This document shows, piece by piece, positions 19,996-35,668 of a DNA stretch of 64,000 nucleotides. Every line of letters begins with the position of its first letter. Positions within the stretch are counted from its first letter, which is position 1. The notes beneath the pieces were generated by a model. It saw nothing but the letters and a program-made list of their open reading frames with translations, was not told the DNA's origin and did no database searches. The stretch lies in NCBI GenBank assembly GCA_905221605.1, contig CAJNDS010001435.1, forward strand, positions 729,001 to 793,000, written 5' to 3'. The DNA is from Symbiodinium natans. Taxonomy: Eukaryota > Sar > Dinophyceae > Suessiales > Symbiodiniaceae. A program made the position numbers and the translations under genes.

Positions 19996-22486
19996 AAGTT
20001 CCAGATTTGTTTAAAAGGCTTATAGCGTGTTCATGTGTAGCTACAAGTAGGGTTATAAGTCTGGCAGTAAGAAAAAGCGTCATAAAGCAAAGGAGTGCGA
20101 GTTCTCATTTAGTGTACTTATAACCCTGCTTGTTAGTAGCCATGAACCTCCAGGCAGGTTTTGTACAGAAGAACCCTAAACCCTAAACCCGAAAACGTTC
20201 CGATTTCCACTAACGCCAAGAAGGTGTGGGGAATGGTGACAGCAAAATGATCCTACATGGCAGGTAGGTGGGGGAAGTTTTCCCACTTGCTTCTCAGTGT
20301 ACAGATTCGGGGGGCCGAACAGCAAGTACCATTTGCTTAAGAGCCCCCCAAAATCAAAATGTATTTCCTTATAAGGGCAATACCTAGGGATTATTATTTT
20401 GCATTTTCTTCGCGTTCTTAAGCAAATAGTAGGCAAGGCGGCGGTCTGCTCATCGTTGGCTCGAGTGGGAGGCGTCCCTTGAGCGTGTCAGAAGCTCGCG
20501 CGGATGCGCTCGATGGGGGGGGCGTAGTGCCAAAATGGTGACCTGAGCACTGAGAACCTTCGCGCTCGGTGCAAGATTGTTCAGGACACGTCTGGTAGCT
20601 GTCATCTCAATGGGCATGTCACGTCTCATTGTTCTTGAACATGGCTAGGTAGGCCCTTGGTGTACATTTTGTATTTTCGATCATGTTTATGAATATTTTC
20701 ACAGAGGGCTTTCAGAACCATCCTAGACGGAATAAGCAGTGAACCCACGCGAAGATTCTTGAACGATCGCAGGTGCTATCTTGTACTGAAGCAAGCTCTT
20801 GCAAAAAACGAATTGGCAAGCGAGAGCTTCTTCAATCACATCCGATCCGGTATAGCTTTATCGACCAGCGGGCTGGAACTCTACGGTGCAATGGTGAATA
20901 GGGCATCCTGATCAGGTATACTGTCTACGGGTATATGGTTTAGGGGTATACTGTTTAGGTCTATCCTGTTTAGGGTAGAACCCTGTTTAGGGGTATCCTG
21001 TTTAGGGGTATAACCCTGTTTAGGGGTATACTGTTTAGCGGTATACTGCAATGCAAGCCTTGCATCGGTTGCCGCTGCTGGGCTTAAGTGGCTGTGGTAG
21101 CCTCTCTTGTAGCTGTGGCGTCGTGCAAGCCCGTGCCTCAACCACCAGGGGAAGGCCGCCTGGGCATGCCTTTTTTTATTTATCCTTTTCTTGGCTGTTC
21201 GGCCCGGCTATCCCTGTTGCGTTGACTACTGTCGTGCGTGGCCTCCGCCTTTGCAAGGGTTTCTTACGTCTAAATGCTCCGTTTTCTGCTGCAAAGCAGT
21301 ATCGGCTGTTGCTCGGTAGACTCTAGCTCCGACCGAGGGACCCTAAGGTAAGCCCTAATTCCCGAGAAAGCGACCCTAAACCCTAAACCCTAAACCCGCC
21401 CGCCACCCCACTCTCTTGTCCTCTGGGGTAGGCGGGCGCTGGTCGAGCGCTCAGTGAAACCCTGCGAGGGACCCCAGGCGGGCGACCGAGCTGACCTCCA
21501 GGCTGGCTTACCCTCCAGGCCGAGTCAGCAGTTGTCACTGTATTGTAATAGATTATAAAACGCAAGGTGTCCGCGCACGTTGATTGGAGGCCTCGTGGGA
21601 GGGCCCCTGGAGGCCCTGGCCCTGCCCTGGCCCGCCCTGGCCCGGCACCCTCACCCCTTCGCGCCAAGCCAAGCTGTCCGCACAACAGTTTTGTGTGGTC
21701 CACGCCTGCCCTGTTTCCGTGGCGCTCTGCCCAACCCAGGCTGTTCAATGCCTGTGTTCCTGGCCTTAGCCCCTTCGCGCCAACCAAGCCTCGCTGTTCC
21801 TGGCCCCTGGCCAGCCCCTTCGCGCCAACCCAAGCTGTCTTCGCTGACCCTGCCTCGCCTTTCCGTCTGCTGCAGCTTTGTGCCTGGTCCACGCACCTTG
21901 TGGAGGTCCCCAAGAGGGCGTGAGTGCTGACTCATGTGATGCTTTGTAAAAAAAAGAGGTCTTAACTCCTTGAGAGTTGTAAGTGCGCGGTCTTGGGGTG
22001 GGTAGGTCTGCAGACTACCACGCGCTCCCAAAGCGTGCTTCCGTTTGGCACGCCCCTACCCTAAACCCTAAACCCAAAACCCTAAACTTTAAACCCTTAA
22101 ACCAGGTGCATGGCTGGAGGGGGAGCAGACACCTCGAGGCGGGAGTGGCCTGGTCCCCAGCTTTCATCCCAAGGGGTTTAGGGTTTAGGGTTTAGGGTTT
22201 AGGGTTTAGGGTGTAAAATTTAGGGGGTTTATGGGCTTAAGGGGGGAGGAATCTCAGGCTTTGCATCTGCAAGAGAATGGACTTAAGCTGTGTGAGGGGT
22301 GTATAGGGCAACCGCTCTGTAGCTGCCAGAGATTCGTGTAGTCTTGTTCCAGGCGGAGGTCGCATCACCACGCTCTTAGAGCTCTCTTATGGAATCACAT
22401 GAGCGCATGCGGAGAGGGTCTGGCCGAAGCGGCTTTCGGCTAGCCACCGGAGAACTCCGGATCATTTTGAACAAATTTCAATCGCC
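19996..22486. repeat. Repeat-rich interval upstream of the GST gene
   Basis: No gene is supported. It holds a foldback element (about 20,038-20,140, arms CTACAAGTAGGGTTATAAG and CTTATAACCCTGCTTGTTAG), a 15-23-bp tandem repeat built on CTGTTTAGGGGTATA (20,915-21,052), CCCTAAA units (21,373-21,396; 22,056-22,100), three CCCCTTCGCGCCAA words (21,655-21,830) and TTTAGGG units (22,173-22,235). Confidence 0.65.
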
Positions 22487-24159
22487 ATGGCGATGCACTT
22501 TACGAACAACTCCTGCCCCTTCTGCCACCGGGCAATGTTTGCCCGCGCCCTTCGGGGTGTGGAGGTGGAGACACGTTTCGTGCCCTATGGCCGGCAAGTG
22601 GAGTTTGCCGAGAAGCTCGGTGTTGAAGCGATTCAGGGCGGAGCCCAGGAGTTCAAGCAGAAGACGGTGGCGGAGATCAAGGCCATCCGGCAGGAGTACC
22701 TTGAGATGATCAACCCCAGTGGGGAGGTGCCGAGCTTGCGCACGGCGGAGGGGGAAGTCATCACCGAGTCCGAGATCTTGGCGGAGTACTTCGACTCGGT
22801 CTCCTCAAGCCCTGGCCCGAAGCTCGTTCCGACAGATCCGGTGCAAGCCAGCCGGGTGCGCTTAGCCATGAAGAAGTTCAATGATGTTATTCCAGGCCTG
22901 TTCGGCCTCCTAAGGAATCAGGATGGTAGCAAGGACCAGGACTGGGCCGACAAGATCAAGTCGAGCTTGCAGAAGTTCGGTGCAGTCCTGAGCAAGGAAA
23001 GCAACTTTTGTGTGGGCAGCAGCGTCTCCTTGGCAGACGTGCATTGTGCTCCCTTCCTGCATCGTCTGAGTATCAGCTTATCGCACTTCCGTGACTTTCA
23101 GCTCCTAGCAGATCCACGCATTGCGAAGCTGCTGCAGACTGTTGCAGCGCTTCCTGAGTTTCAGAGCGGCAACCTCCCAGACAAGGACATCATAGCCAAC
23201 TACGAGTTCGTAGCGCATGGCTCACAGTGGGCCCGTGATGGAAAGTCATTCCATGGACGAGGCAGGAGCAAGTTTGGCGAGCACTTCGGAAGGCTCGATG
23301 CTGGAGTGACCGTTCACTACTTTCCGGTTCGCGGCCGCGCCGAAGCCCTGCGGATGCTGCTTCGAACCGCTGGGATTCCTTATGTGGACAAGCTGTACAG
23401 CCCGGAAGAGTGGAACAGAGCCAAGGAGCTGATGCCCGAGGGAAAGGGCGTGCCTGGAGTGTCCACACGCCCGGCCGGTAACAGAGGTGGGAGTTTACGA
23501 TTCTAAGGGACCCCTAATACAGATCCCCAAGTAGTAGGATCCCCTTATAATGCACCCAATATCGTCAACCCCCAGGTTTACCGGTTCTGGAGCTCCGAAC
23601 TGGAGAGATGGTCCCTGAGACGGCGGACATTGCCCGCCTCATTCAGGAAGAAGCACCTGTTGGAAAGTTTCCGGCCTTGAAGGGCAGTCAGCTTGAACAG
23701 GCGCACGCGATGGCCCTGGCTTGCAACACCTATCCTCTCATGTTTCCCGGTTGCATGCTCGTGTCTTATCCTGAGGAGGTTACAGATGCCATTCTGCGAG
23801 GTGAGAAACCCGACACATACCATGGCAATCTGTCGAGCCTTCCGCCATACAGCGATGTTCTTGTGAGCCTCGAGCACTGGGAGAAGAGCTTGGGTGATGC
23901 GCCATTCTTTGCAGGAGACATGCCGCACTACGGCGAGTTCATGCTCTTCAACGTCATTGACTCCCTGCGCCTCGTGGACCCACCAAGCGCAGCCAGGCTT
24001 GGCCTCAAGTTGCGCAGCTGGTTTGACAGGATGGAAAGGCTACCAGCTGTCAGTGCTTATCTCAAGGAGCGCCCGCAGCCTGGACCAAGCGCGCACGGAA
24101 AGCCCGGCAGCATTATCACGAAGTATGCAAAGCCTGCCGAGCGCAAATCCCTTGGTTGA
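22487..24159 (+). CDS. Two-domain glutathione S-transferase-like protein, one intron
   Basis: Join 22487-23477 and 23576-24159, giving 524 aa. The intron (98 bp) is canonical GTAACA...CCCCAG and restores the reading PAG|LPVLELRTGEMVPETADIARL. Residues 1-90 are a thioredoxin-fold GST N-domain with C10-P-F-C13 (omega/glutaredoxin-like) and the cis-Pro region SGEVPSL with an E-S motif. Residues ~95-250 are its helical C-domain. From ~275 a second GST begins (VTVHYFPVRGRAEALRMLL, sigma/mu-like with catalytic-type Tyr), with PETADIARLI as its glutathione-binding E-[ST]-x-A motif and a C-domain to ~500. Likely role: glutathione conjugation, or reduction by the first domain. The ATG is in CGCCATGG. 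Introns are otherwise absent. Confidence 0.85.
23478..23575 (+). repeat. GST intron that is itself a dispersed repeat
   Basis: The 98-bp intron aligns along its length with a repeat at 51,591-51,717: GGTGGGAG(T/G)TTACGA, AGGGACCCCT, a CCCCAA word, GTAGGA(C)TCCC and a terminal CCCCCAGGT are shared in order. Looser relatives are at about 16,838-16,952 and 35,478-35,575. This is what an introner (intron-generating mobile element) would look like. Confidence 0.65.
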
Positions 24160-25062
24160 TGTATGTCGTTCCATCTTTTGGCCTTGCCACAAGCGCAAGA
24201 GCGGGGTGCAACCTGCTACGCCGCTGCGCTCATCGCATCAAAGCACAAGTACCACTTTAGTTGCCCGACCGTGAACGTTGCCCTAGATATAGCCTAAAAC
24301 TGTGTGGTGACTTTTCAGGGGTCTCTGCCTCTTGTTCCCTGTTTGCCACTCGTGTCCACCTTCATCCCGAATCATCACAGTGAGCTTGCTAGTCTTAATG
24401 GCCGTCACCTGGGGGCTTTCGCGGTGCCCTTGCAGCCTTGGGCTCGATGTTAGGATTCTTCCGAGGGCTCGGCCATGATCTAGCAGCTGCCAGACCCAGT
24501 GCCGCGCTCATGCGGTCTGCTGGAAACCTGGAGACAGGGGGAGCACACAAGGCCTTGAGTTTCGGTGGGACTGGAGTCCAGCTGTGTATGAAATCGTCTC
24601 AGCTGGACTTCTACGGTTAAAGGTTTAGGGTTTAGGGCTTAGGGTTTAAGGACTACCTAGACAGCTTTGGGGGCTTGCAGTCCCGGTACGCGATCCTTTG
24701 TATCTTGGGATTTCGTAGGGGGGAATTCCAGGCGACTCACAAGTTCGCGGCGACTGCTGAGCCATTACCCGGAAACCCTATAGACCCTGAACCCCTCAAC
24801 CCCCCCAAACCCCAAAAACCTGAACCTATGCCCTCAGAGGCCCCGAGCTTGCCCCATGATGTCCTGCTGCTTTCTCAAAATCTGAAGCCCCAAACCCTCA
24901 GCTCTCAATGTTCTCTCCCTCAACCCTTCTCTAGGCCCCTTGTACATGAAACTTCGTGAGCCCCTACTCCATAGGCACCCCTAAACCCTAAATCCTAAAC
25001 CCTAAACCCTAAACCCGAAACCCTAAACCCTAAACCCTAAACCCTAAACCCCCCCCCAAGCC
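24160..25062. repeat. Intergenic interval, telomere-like units
   Basis: TTTAGGG units at 24,619-24,650 and a CCCTAAA array at 24,977-25,051, which ends only 12 bp before the first ATG of the FMO gene. No gene is recognised between; the 24,675 frame is not protein-like. Confidence 0.6.
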
Positions 25063-29914
<4,852 letters not shown>

Positions 29915-30585
29915 GGGGCTAAAGGAGGGGGTGGAAGGGGGGTGGTTCTACTTCTGGCTTCTAGGGTTTTGGGGCTGAAACCCTAAACCCTCAACCCTAA
30001 ACCCCAAACCCTAAACCCTAAACCCTAAACCCTAAACCACTTAAACCCCAAAGCCGGGGGCCGAGCTGGAAGTTGGACAAGGGGCGATGGAGGCGATGGA
30101 GGCGAGGCGTGCGGTCGGAGCTTTTCACTGGTGCTCCAACAGCTTTGGGTCTCATCACAGACCGTTGTCGAAAAAGATGCAGAGCTGCTAGGGTTGGGGG
30201 TTTGGGGTTTTGGGTTCATGGTTTAGGGTTTAGGGTTCATCCCCGAACCCATTTCGCGCCCTCCCCGATCCCCACAGCTCCAAACCTTAAACCCCACAGC
30301 CGAAACCCTAAACAATAAACCCTAAACCGGCGACCACCAAGAACCCCAGACACTGGCCAAAGAGTTGCTGAACTGCAAAGTGCAAGGTCCAGGGGCGGAC
30401 GCTCGGAGACGCCCGACGGGGGGTGCGCGGCGCTGCCCCCAGAGCTTATAAGCCTTCAGCCATAGGCCCTTTGCGGAGTTTCAGTGTTGTCCTGTTCAAA
30501 TGGTCATGATTTTTCAGAGGGTTTGAGGGCTAGCTGGGTTCGAAACTACCTTATGAGGCCCTCTAAGGCCCGGCCCTTCAGCCCC
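29915..30585. repeat. Intergenic interval after FMO
   Basis: CCCTAAA array at 29,976-30,045 and TTTAGGG units at 30,203-30,240. Nothing else is supported. The segmental duplication begins near 30,590. Confidence 0.6.
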
Positions 30586-30824
30586 CTCCTCGGCTCGCGC
30601 CGCTGAGGCGCCCCCTGTTCCATGTTGCCATCGTCGACGCCTCCCTCAAGGTGCCCGGTGAATGTGGAGGCGCGGGCCACGGGGGGACCCTGTCTAGAGC
30701 TTGCGCAGAGAGTCCACCGGACAGCCAGCAGGGGGCTAGCAGAGCGTTCATCTCAAGCCTCCGAATCTCTTCAGGGATCCCTCATAGTAGAATAGAGGTC
30801 GTGGCAGTGATCTTGTCAATATTT

Positions 30825-30832
30825 GTCTCTCT

Positions 30833-30865
<33 letters not shown>

Positions 30866-30890
30866 CCTCTCTCTCCTTCTCTCTGTGTTT
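30825..30890. repeat. CT microsatellite
   Basis: CT-rich run of about 65 bp. The paralogous position in copy 2 (about 43,120-43,150) is shorter, so the length changed after duplication. Confidence 0.9.
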
Positions 30891-31048
30891 GTTTTTATTT
30901 TTAGTTCGGTTAGTTGCGAGTTGTTAGCTGGCGACGTTTTTCGGAAAAGGTCCCCGGCTTCAGCTGGTGGCCTCCATCTCCACCGGCCGTCGCGTTGTGG
31001 ACTTCGAGGGAGGCGTTGGTGATCCCCATCTTCTGCAGCCGAGGAGAG

Positions 31049-31471
31049 GGAATAATAGTAATAATGGTAATAAGATAAGAATAGTAACATTAATTATTAG
31101 CAACCATAATAATAGTAATAATAGTAATAATAGTAATAATAGTAATAATAGTAATAATAGTAATAATAGTAATAATAGTAATAATAGTGATAATCGTAAT
31201 AATAGTAATAATAGTAATAATACTAATAATAGTAATAATAGTGATAATAGTGATAATAGTAATAATAGTAATAATAGTAATAATAGTAATAATAGTAATA
31301 ATAGTAATAATAGTAATAATAGTAATAATAGTAATAATAGTAATAATAGTAATAATAGTAATAATAGTAATAATAGTAATAATAGTAATAATAGTAATAA
31401 TAGTAATAATAGTAATGATAGTAAGAATACTAATTGTAATAATTGTACTAAAAATAACATGAATGGGAGAG
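31049..31471. mobile_element. Insertion carrying an (AATAGT)n array, flanked by GGAGAG
   Basis: Present in copy 1 and absent from copy 2. The hexamer GGAGAG is found on both sides (31,043-31,048 and 31,466-31,471) but only once at the empty site in copy 2 (about 43,305), as expected for a 6-bp target-site duplication. The insert is AT-rich and over 300 bp of it is (AATAGT)n. Its ends are non-repetitive (GGAATAATAG...; ...AACATGAATG). Confidence 0.7.
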
Positions 31472-32169
31472 TTGAGCGGGGGAGGTTTTCGGAGATCCTC
31501 ACCGGGTCCTGAGTGGCCCTTTCACTTGGCCCGACCTGGGATTTGAAGGGGTTTTTACTGTAGGAACAAACTGAGGCTTTGGGGCTAAGCCGCAGGCCCG
31601 ACCGTGCCGTCCCGCAAAGTTGTTAGGTCGGGAGCCCCGGGCCTGAGGGTTGCGAAAAGCAATTTAGTTCAATTTAGGAATCCCAAGGCCAGTGCTATGG
31701 GGGTGGGGCAGGCAGTGAATTTTGTAGCAGGCTAAAGGGCTCGAGCCGCCCCCACCCCTGGCACAAGCAGACTCCTTCTTTTTGAGGGCTCGCAGGCTGC
31801 TTGAGAGAGTCAGCCCTCACCTTGAGCCACTCAGCCCGTGGAAACTCTGCCGAAGCCTTCAGGATCGTCCGCAGAGCTATAGCGTGGAAGCTGCCGCGGA
31901 GTCGCGTGCCCAGGCGTGCGGCATGACCGTGCTCTTGAACTTTTTTTGAATCGTCGAAACACCTGCCTTGCTCTGGAAGGGTTTCGCAGATGCTGAAGCA
32001 GAGTTTTTGCAGTCTCAGGGCTGTGGAGGGCATCTTTTTGCATGAGAGCTTCGCTTTTCTTTGCGCAAGAGCGCGTGCGCGAGCCCGGCTCGGAGACAGG
32101 AGTTTCCAGGAGAGAGCCCGCCCGCTCCCCCCCCTTAAAGGGCGCTCCTTTTTCGGTTTCCAGATCGCC

Positions 32170-33993
32170 ATGCCGTATCTGTGGGAGCTGACCGCGGTCC
32201 CGGCCGGCTGGCCCCTGGAAACCGTCCTCGACGCCTTCCTGCACTTGGTGGCGAGGTACGGCCCTGCTCGTGCCGATGTGCAGCACGCCGGAGAGGCGCT
32301 GGCGGCGCGAGTCCTGGAGCTCTGGGCCGCGAACCCGGCGGAGGCGGCGGCCTGGCGCGCCCGCACGGAGGAGCTTTGCCCGAGCGGGAAGGCGGACCGC
32401 TCCCGGGAGCGGCTCGCCGAGCTGCTCGTCCAGCACGCGCGGAGCGAGCGGAGCCGGTGCTACGTCCACTCCTTCTCGGAGGCGGGGCTGGAGCGAGAGG
32501 CTGGGAGTTGGACGCCTTGGTTTTCGCCGGAGTGGTTTGAGGCTCATCTCCGCCTTCGCTGCTCGGAGCTCGCTGGGCGGCTGGCAGCGGCCGAGGCGGA
32601 GGCCGAGGAGACGGCGCGGAAGCGGCAGAAAGTTGAGGAGAAGGGCCAGGAAGAGCGAAGGCAGCTTGCCGAGCGCCTGAAGGCTGCTGAAGCCGAGCTC
32701 TGTGCGGCGAAGGAGGAGGTTGCCCAGCACAAGTTGCAGAACGAGCATCTGAGCGCCAGCTTGGAGGCAGCGCAGGCGGCAGCTGCAGAGAAGCAGCGGG
32801 AGGTTCAAGCCGCGAGGCAGCAGCGCGATCAGCTCACGGAGCGCCTGGCGGCGTCAGATGCGGCGCTGGGGGACAAGGCGCGCGAACTCGAGGCCGCCCA
32901 AGGCGAGGGTGCCGCGCAGAAGGAGCAGTGCGAGCAGCTTGAGCGTCGCTTGGAGGCATCGGAGGCCGAGGCATCAGCAACGCAGACCGATCTCCAAAGG
33001 TTGCAGGACGAGTGTGGCCAGCACAAGGACCATTGCGAGCGGCTTGCAAGCCGCCTGGCTGCGGCGGAGGCTGCTTCCGGAAGGAAGGCTGATTTGCAGG
33101 TCCTGCTCGAGAATGCAGCTCTCAAGGAACGTGGCCAGCTGCTTGGGCAGCAGGTGGCGAAAGCAGAGGCCAAGCTGGAGCAGATGCTGGTAGAGAAGGG
33201 CGTGTGCCAGGAGCGGTGCCGTCAGCTGGAGCGCCAGCTTGCCGAGGTGACCAAGCAAGCAAAGTGCATCGGAAGTGGGCGCGGAGCTCGTGCCACCCAC
33301 GTCTGCCGCGACCCCGAAGAAGCCTCCAGCAGCCATGAGTCAGGCCTCACTGATCGGTTGGGTCACACCCTGGTCGATGATGACGATGCCTCCTCGGTTC
33401 TGAGCCACTCGTCCTGGTTCTCTGTGAAACCTCACTGCTTCATGCCAGATGCCATCTTCAAGACCCGCAGCTGCAGCACCGACTTCTTCCTCATGGGCCG
33501 GGACCTTAAGAAAGGCTCGCAGGTGGTGGCCGGAGATGATGCGACCATTCTGGAGGTTGCCGCCAACCCAGAGCTCTGCCGGGCCACCGAGGTCGTCGAC
33601 TTGCAAGCCGGAGCTGCCAACCTGCGGGTGACCCCGGACCACCTCGTGCAGGTTGCCGATGCAACGGGCGAGTCAGGGAAGAACCTCTACCTCCCGGCCG
33701 GAAAATTGGCGGAGGGCGACCTGGTAATGCTCGATTCTGGGGAGCCCGTGGCCCTGACCAGCGTTGCTGTTCGTTCCCTGGAGTGCGAGGTGCTGAAGGT
33801 CGCCTTCAACCCGGACTTGCCCGTGGCCGTCTTCTCCTGCCCACCCTGCATCCTCAGCTTGGGCCACAAGCGGAAGCCGCCGGCTCGCCGGGGCTGGGAG
33901 AAGAAACGGGGCCAAGGCCAAGGCCAGGGAGTGGATGAGAGCATGGACGGCGGAGCCTCCATCCCCATGACGGCCGGCGACTACATGGACTAA
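32170..33993 (+). CDS. Coiled-coil protein with C-terminal Hint-like domain, paralog 1 (607 aa)
   Basis: Residues 1-125 form a helical N-domain (ELTAVPAGWPLETVLDAF). About 130-365 is a long Glu/Ala/Gln-rich coiled coil (SELAGRLAAAEAEAEETARK). A linker with DDDDASSVLSHSSW follows. About 423-585 resembles a Hint (hedgehog/intein) fold: it starts at Cys423 (HCFMPDAIFKT), then GSQVVAGDDATILEV, LRVTPDHLVQV (the block-B T-x-x-H) and KLAEGDLVMLDSG. No terminal His-Asn is seen, so protein splicing is unlikely; cleavage is uncertain. ATG 32170 is chosen because upstream codons are in different frames in the two paralogs although the DNA is conserved, so they are not coding. No introns. Function unknown. 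Confidence 0.8.
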   Translation: MPYLWELTAVPAGWPLETVLDAFLHLVARYGPARADVQHAGEALAARVLELWAANPAEAAAWRARTEELCPSGKADRSRERLAELLVQHARSERSRCYVHSFSEAGLEREAGSWTPWFSPEWFEAHLRLRCSELAGRLAAAEAEAEETARKRQKVEEKGQEERRQLAERLKAAEAELCAAKEEVAQHKLQNEHLSASLEAAQAAAAEKQREVQAARQQRDQLTERLAASDAALGDKARELEAAQGEGAAQKEQCEQLERRLEASEAEASATQTDLQRLQDECGQHKDHCERLASRLAAAEAASGRKADLQVLLENAALKERGQLLGQQVAKAEAKLEQMLVEKGVCQERCRQLERQLAEVTKQAKCIGSGRGARATHVCRDPEEASSSHESGLTDRLGHTLVDDDDASSVLSHSSWFSVKPHCFMPDAIFKTRSCSTDFFLMGRDLKKGSQVVAGDDATILEVAANPELCRATEVVDLQAGAANLRVTPDHLVQVADATGESGKNLYLPAGKLAEGDLVMLDSGEPVALTSVAVRSLECEVLKVAFNPDLPVAVFSCPPCILSLGHKRKPPARRGWEKKRGQGQGQGVDESMDGGASIPMTAGDYMD

Positions 33994-34500
33994 GAGCCTA
34001 CGACGTCATAAAGGGCCAAGAGCCAGTACTCAGTACGAGCGCCTTGCAAACCTGTGCAGAAGCGAATTCGTGCACCTCCGGCGGGCGTGGTCAACTAGGT
34101 CAGCGCACGGCTGCAGAGCCGGTGCCTTACCTGCTTTTGGCTTCCTGCCGGAGCCGCTCCAGCGCGGCGCACGCGGCCCTAGCTTTACATGATGTGTGCG
34201 ACATGTGGGAAGGAAGCGTGTGTAGCAGCCTTGTAAGTGCATTATCATCCGTCTGAATGGGTTTTTATAGCATCAGCAGTCGTTGCTCGTGAATTATCAA
34301 AATGTTTAGCGGGGTGCGCGGTGCCTGCAGGAAGAGCTTTTCTTGATTCGATCCTCTGCGGGCGTGGCTCACAGTTTTGTACCTTGCGCATAAGACCGCA
34401 GGTTGTGCTTGCGCGACGGCTTGGACTGGTGAGTGCTTGCCCACTGCCCCTGGCAGTAGCCACAATGCGAGTCAACAAGCTTGTGCAACCTCTCTCGTGT

Positions 34501-35668
34501 CGCTGTGTGGCTAGCATGTCTGCTGCGCCTTCGCCAAGCTGTGTCTTTGGGTGCTTCTCTATGCTTCGCTTTCTCGCTCTGCACCTTGAGCCGCGGGTTC
34601 GAGGGCCCCTCTGTCAGAATAAGTGTGGCCCCTATCGAGCGATTCGGAGCTGCAAGACGCGCACCGTACTTTTTCTCCAACACTGCGGAAGCCCCGTGAG
34701 AAGTCGACCTTGCCATCATGTGCTTATCGTCAGTTGTTAGTCGTAGGGTCCATATGGCTCCGTATGTTGGGCCCTAATTCCAAAACTTCGGCGTTAGACC
34801 TCAAAGCCTTCCCGAAACCCCAGTCGCCCCGGGTCCGCAGAACCGGGACCCGTAGGTGCAAACGACCCCAGGTGCGCTCCAGGGGGCTGAGGCTGCAGCT
34901 GCGCAGTCCTCTGAGTTCTGGAGGCGTTCGCTACGGACTTGGGGCTTTTAGGGCCGAGGGTTTAGGCTTTGGGGTGAAGGGAGGGCTCCTGAAGAGACTC
35001 CAGGTGCCACTTGATCAAGGAGTATGGCTCCAACAAGTGTTGTAGCTGGGCCCCAAACAGGATTTTATTGGCTTCATTGAGGCGTCTTTGGGAGCTTCCG
35101 GAGTTGTTTTTGTTGTTGGGAAGAGTCTCGGCTCTTTGTGTTTTGGGATTTAGGGTGCGGGTCGTTGCACTCCGGATTTTCGTTAATCCAGACAAGACTC
35201 TCAAGCGCACGCTCCTGCGCCTGGCCTATAGCCCAAGTTTAGGGTTTAGGGTTTAGGGTTTAGAATTTAGGGTTTAGGCTTTTTTTTTGTGTGTGTGTGT
35301 GGGTTCATAAATTCAGGGGTAACTTATGAGGGTCCGTATTGAAAGGATTCTTGCTATGTTTGGGGTCTATTTGGGGTACCCCTACTGTGTTCGCCCATGT
35401 AGTCAACAACATACCAACCCTAAACCCTAAACATTGTTGTTCCACCTAGGCCCTTCGAACGGCGTTTGCCCATCTCGGAGCAGCATCTCCCACAATAGGG
35501 GGATTCTCATAATTCGGGTCCCTTCTTTTCGGGTCCCTATTCTAATACGGCACCTTCTTTTTAGCGGTACACAAAAACGAGGTAATGTGGACAAACCCAA
35601 GCAAAAAGAGAAAGGGGAAGGAGTTTAGGGCTTAGGGCTTAGGGCCTCCTGTGCAAGTGTTGTTGGCA
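34501..35668. other. Intergenic interval
   Basis: No gene is supported. TTTAGGG units lie at 35,237-35,280 followed by a GT-rich run. A loose copy of the GST-intron repeat family (CACAATAGGGGGATTCTC...) is at about 35,478-35,575. Confidence 0.5.

Larger units (their letters stand above)
30590..34500 (+). repeat. Segmental duplication, copy 1
   Basis: Direct repeat of 42,870-46,500. Shared text begins at CCTCGGCTCG / GCTGAGGCGCCC and ends at GCTTGTGCAACCT (34,493). It includes 1.5 kb of upstream sequence, the whole Hint-domain gene and about 500 bp of 3' sequence. Copy 1 has a 423-bp microsatellite-bearing insertion at 31,049-31,471; copy 2 has about 150 bp extra near 43,530-43,680. Confidence 0.9.

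Noticed and set aside
21383-21930. Minus 176-codon and plus 118-codon frames
   Set aside because: Pro/Ala/Gly-rich text from a GC-rich local repeat (CCCCTTCGCGCCAA); no family resemblance and mutual overlap.
30960-31512. Poly-Leu and Asn-Asn-Ser frames of about 180 codons
   Set aside because: Translations of the (AATAGT)n array; the sequence is absent from the paralogous segment.
32181-32740. Alternative Arg/Gly-rich and minus-strand frames over the Hint genes
   Set aside because: Shadows of the GC-rich coding frame; the main frame has clear coiled-coil and Hint-like content in both paralogs.
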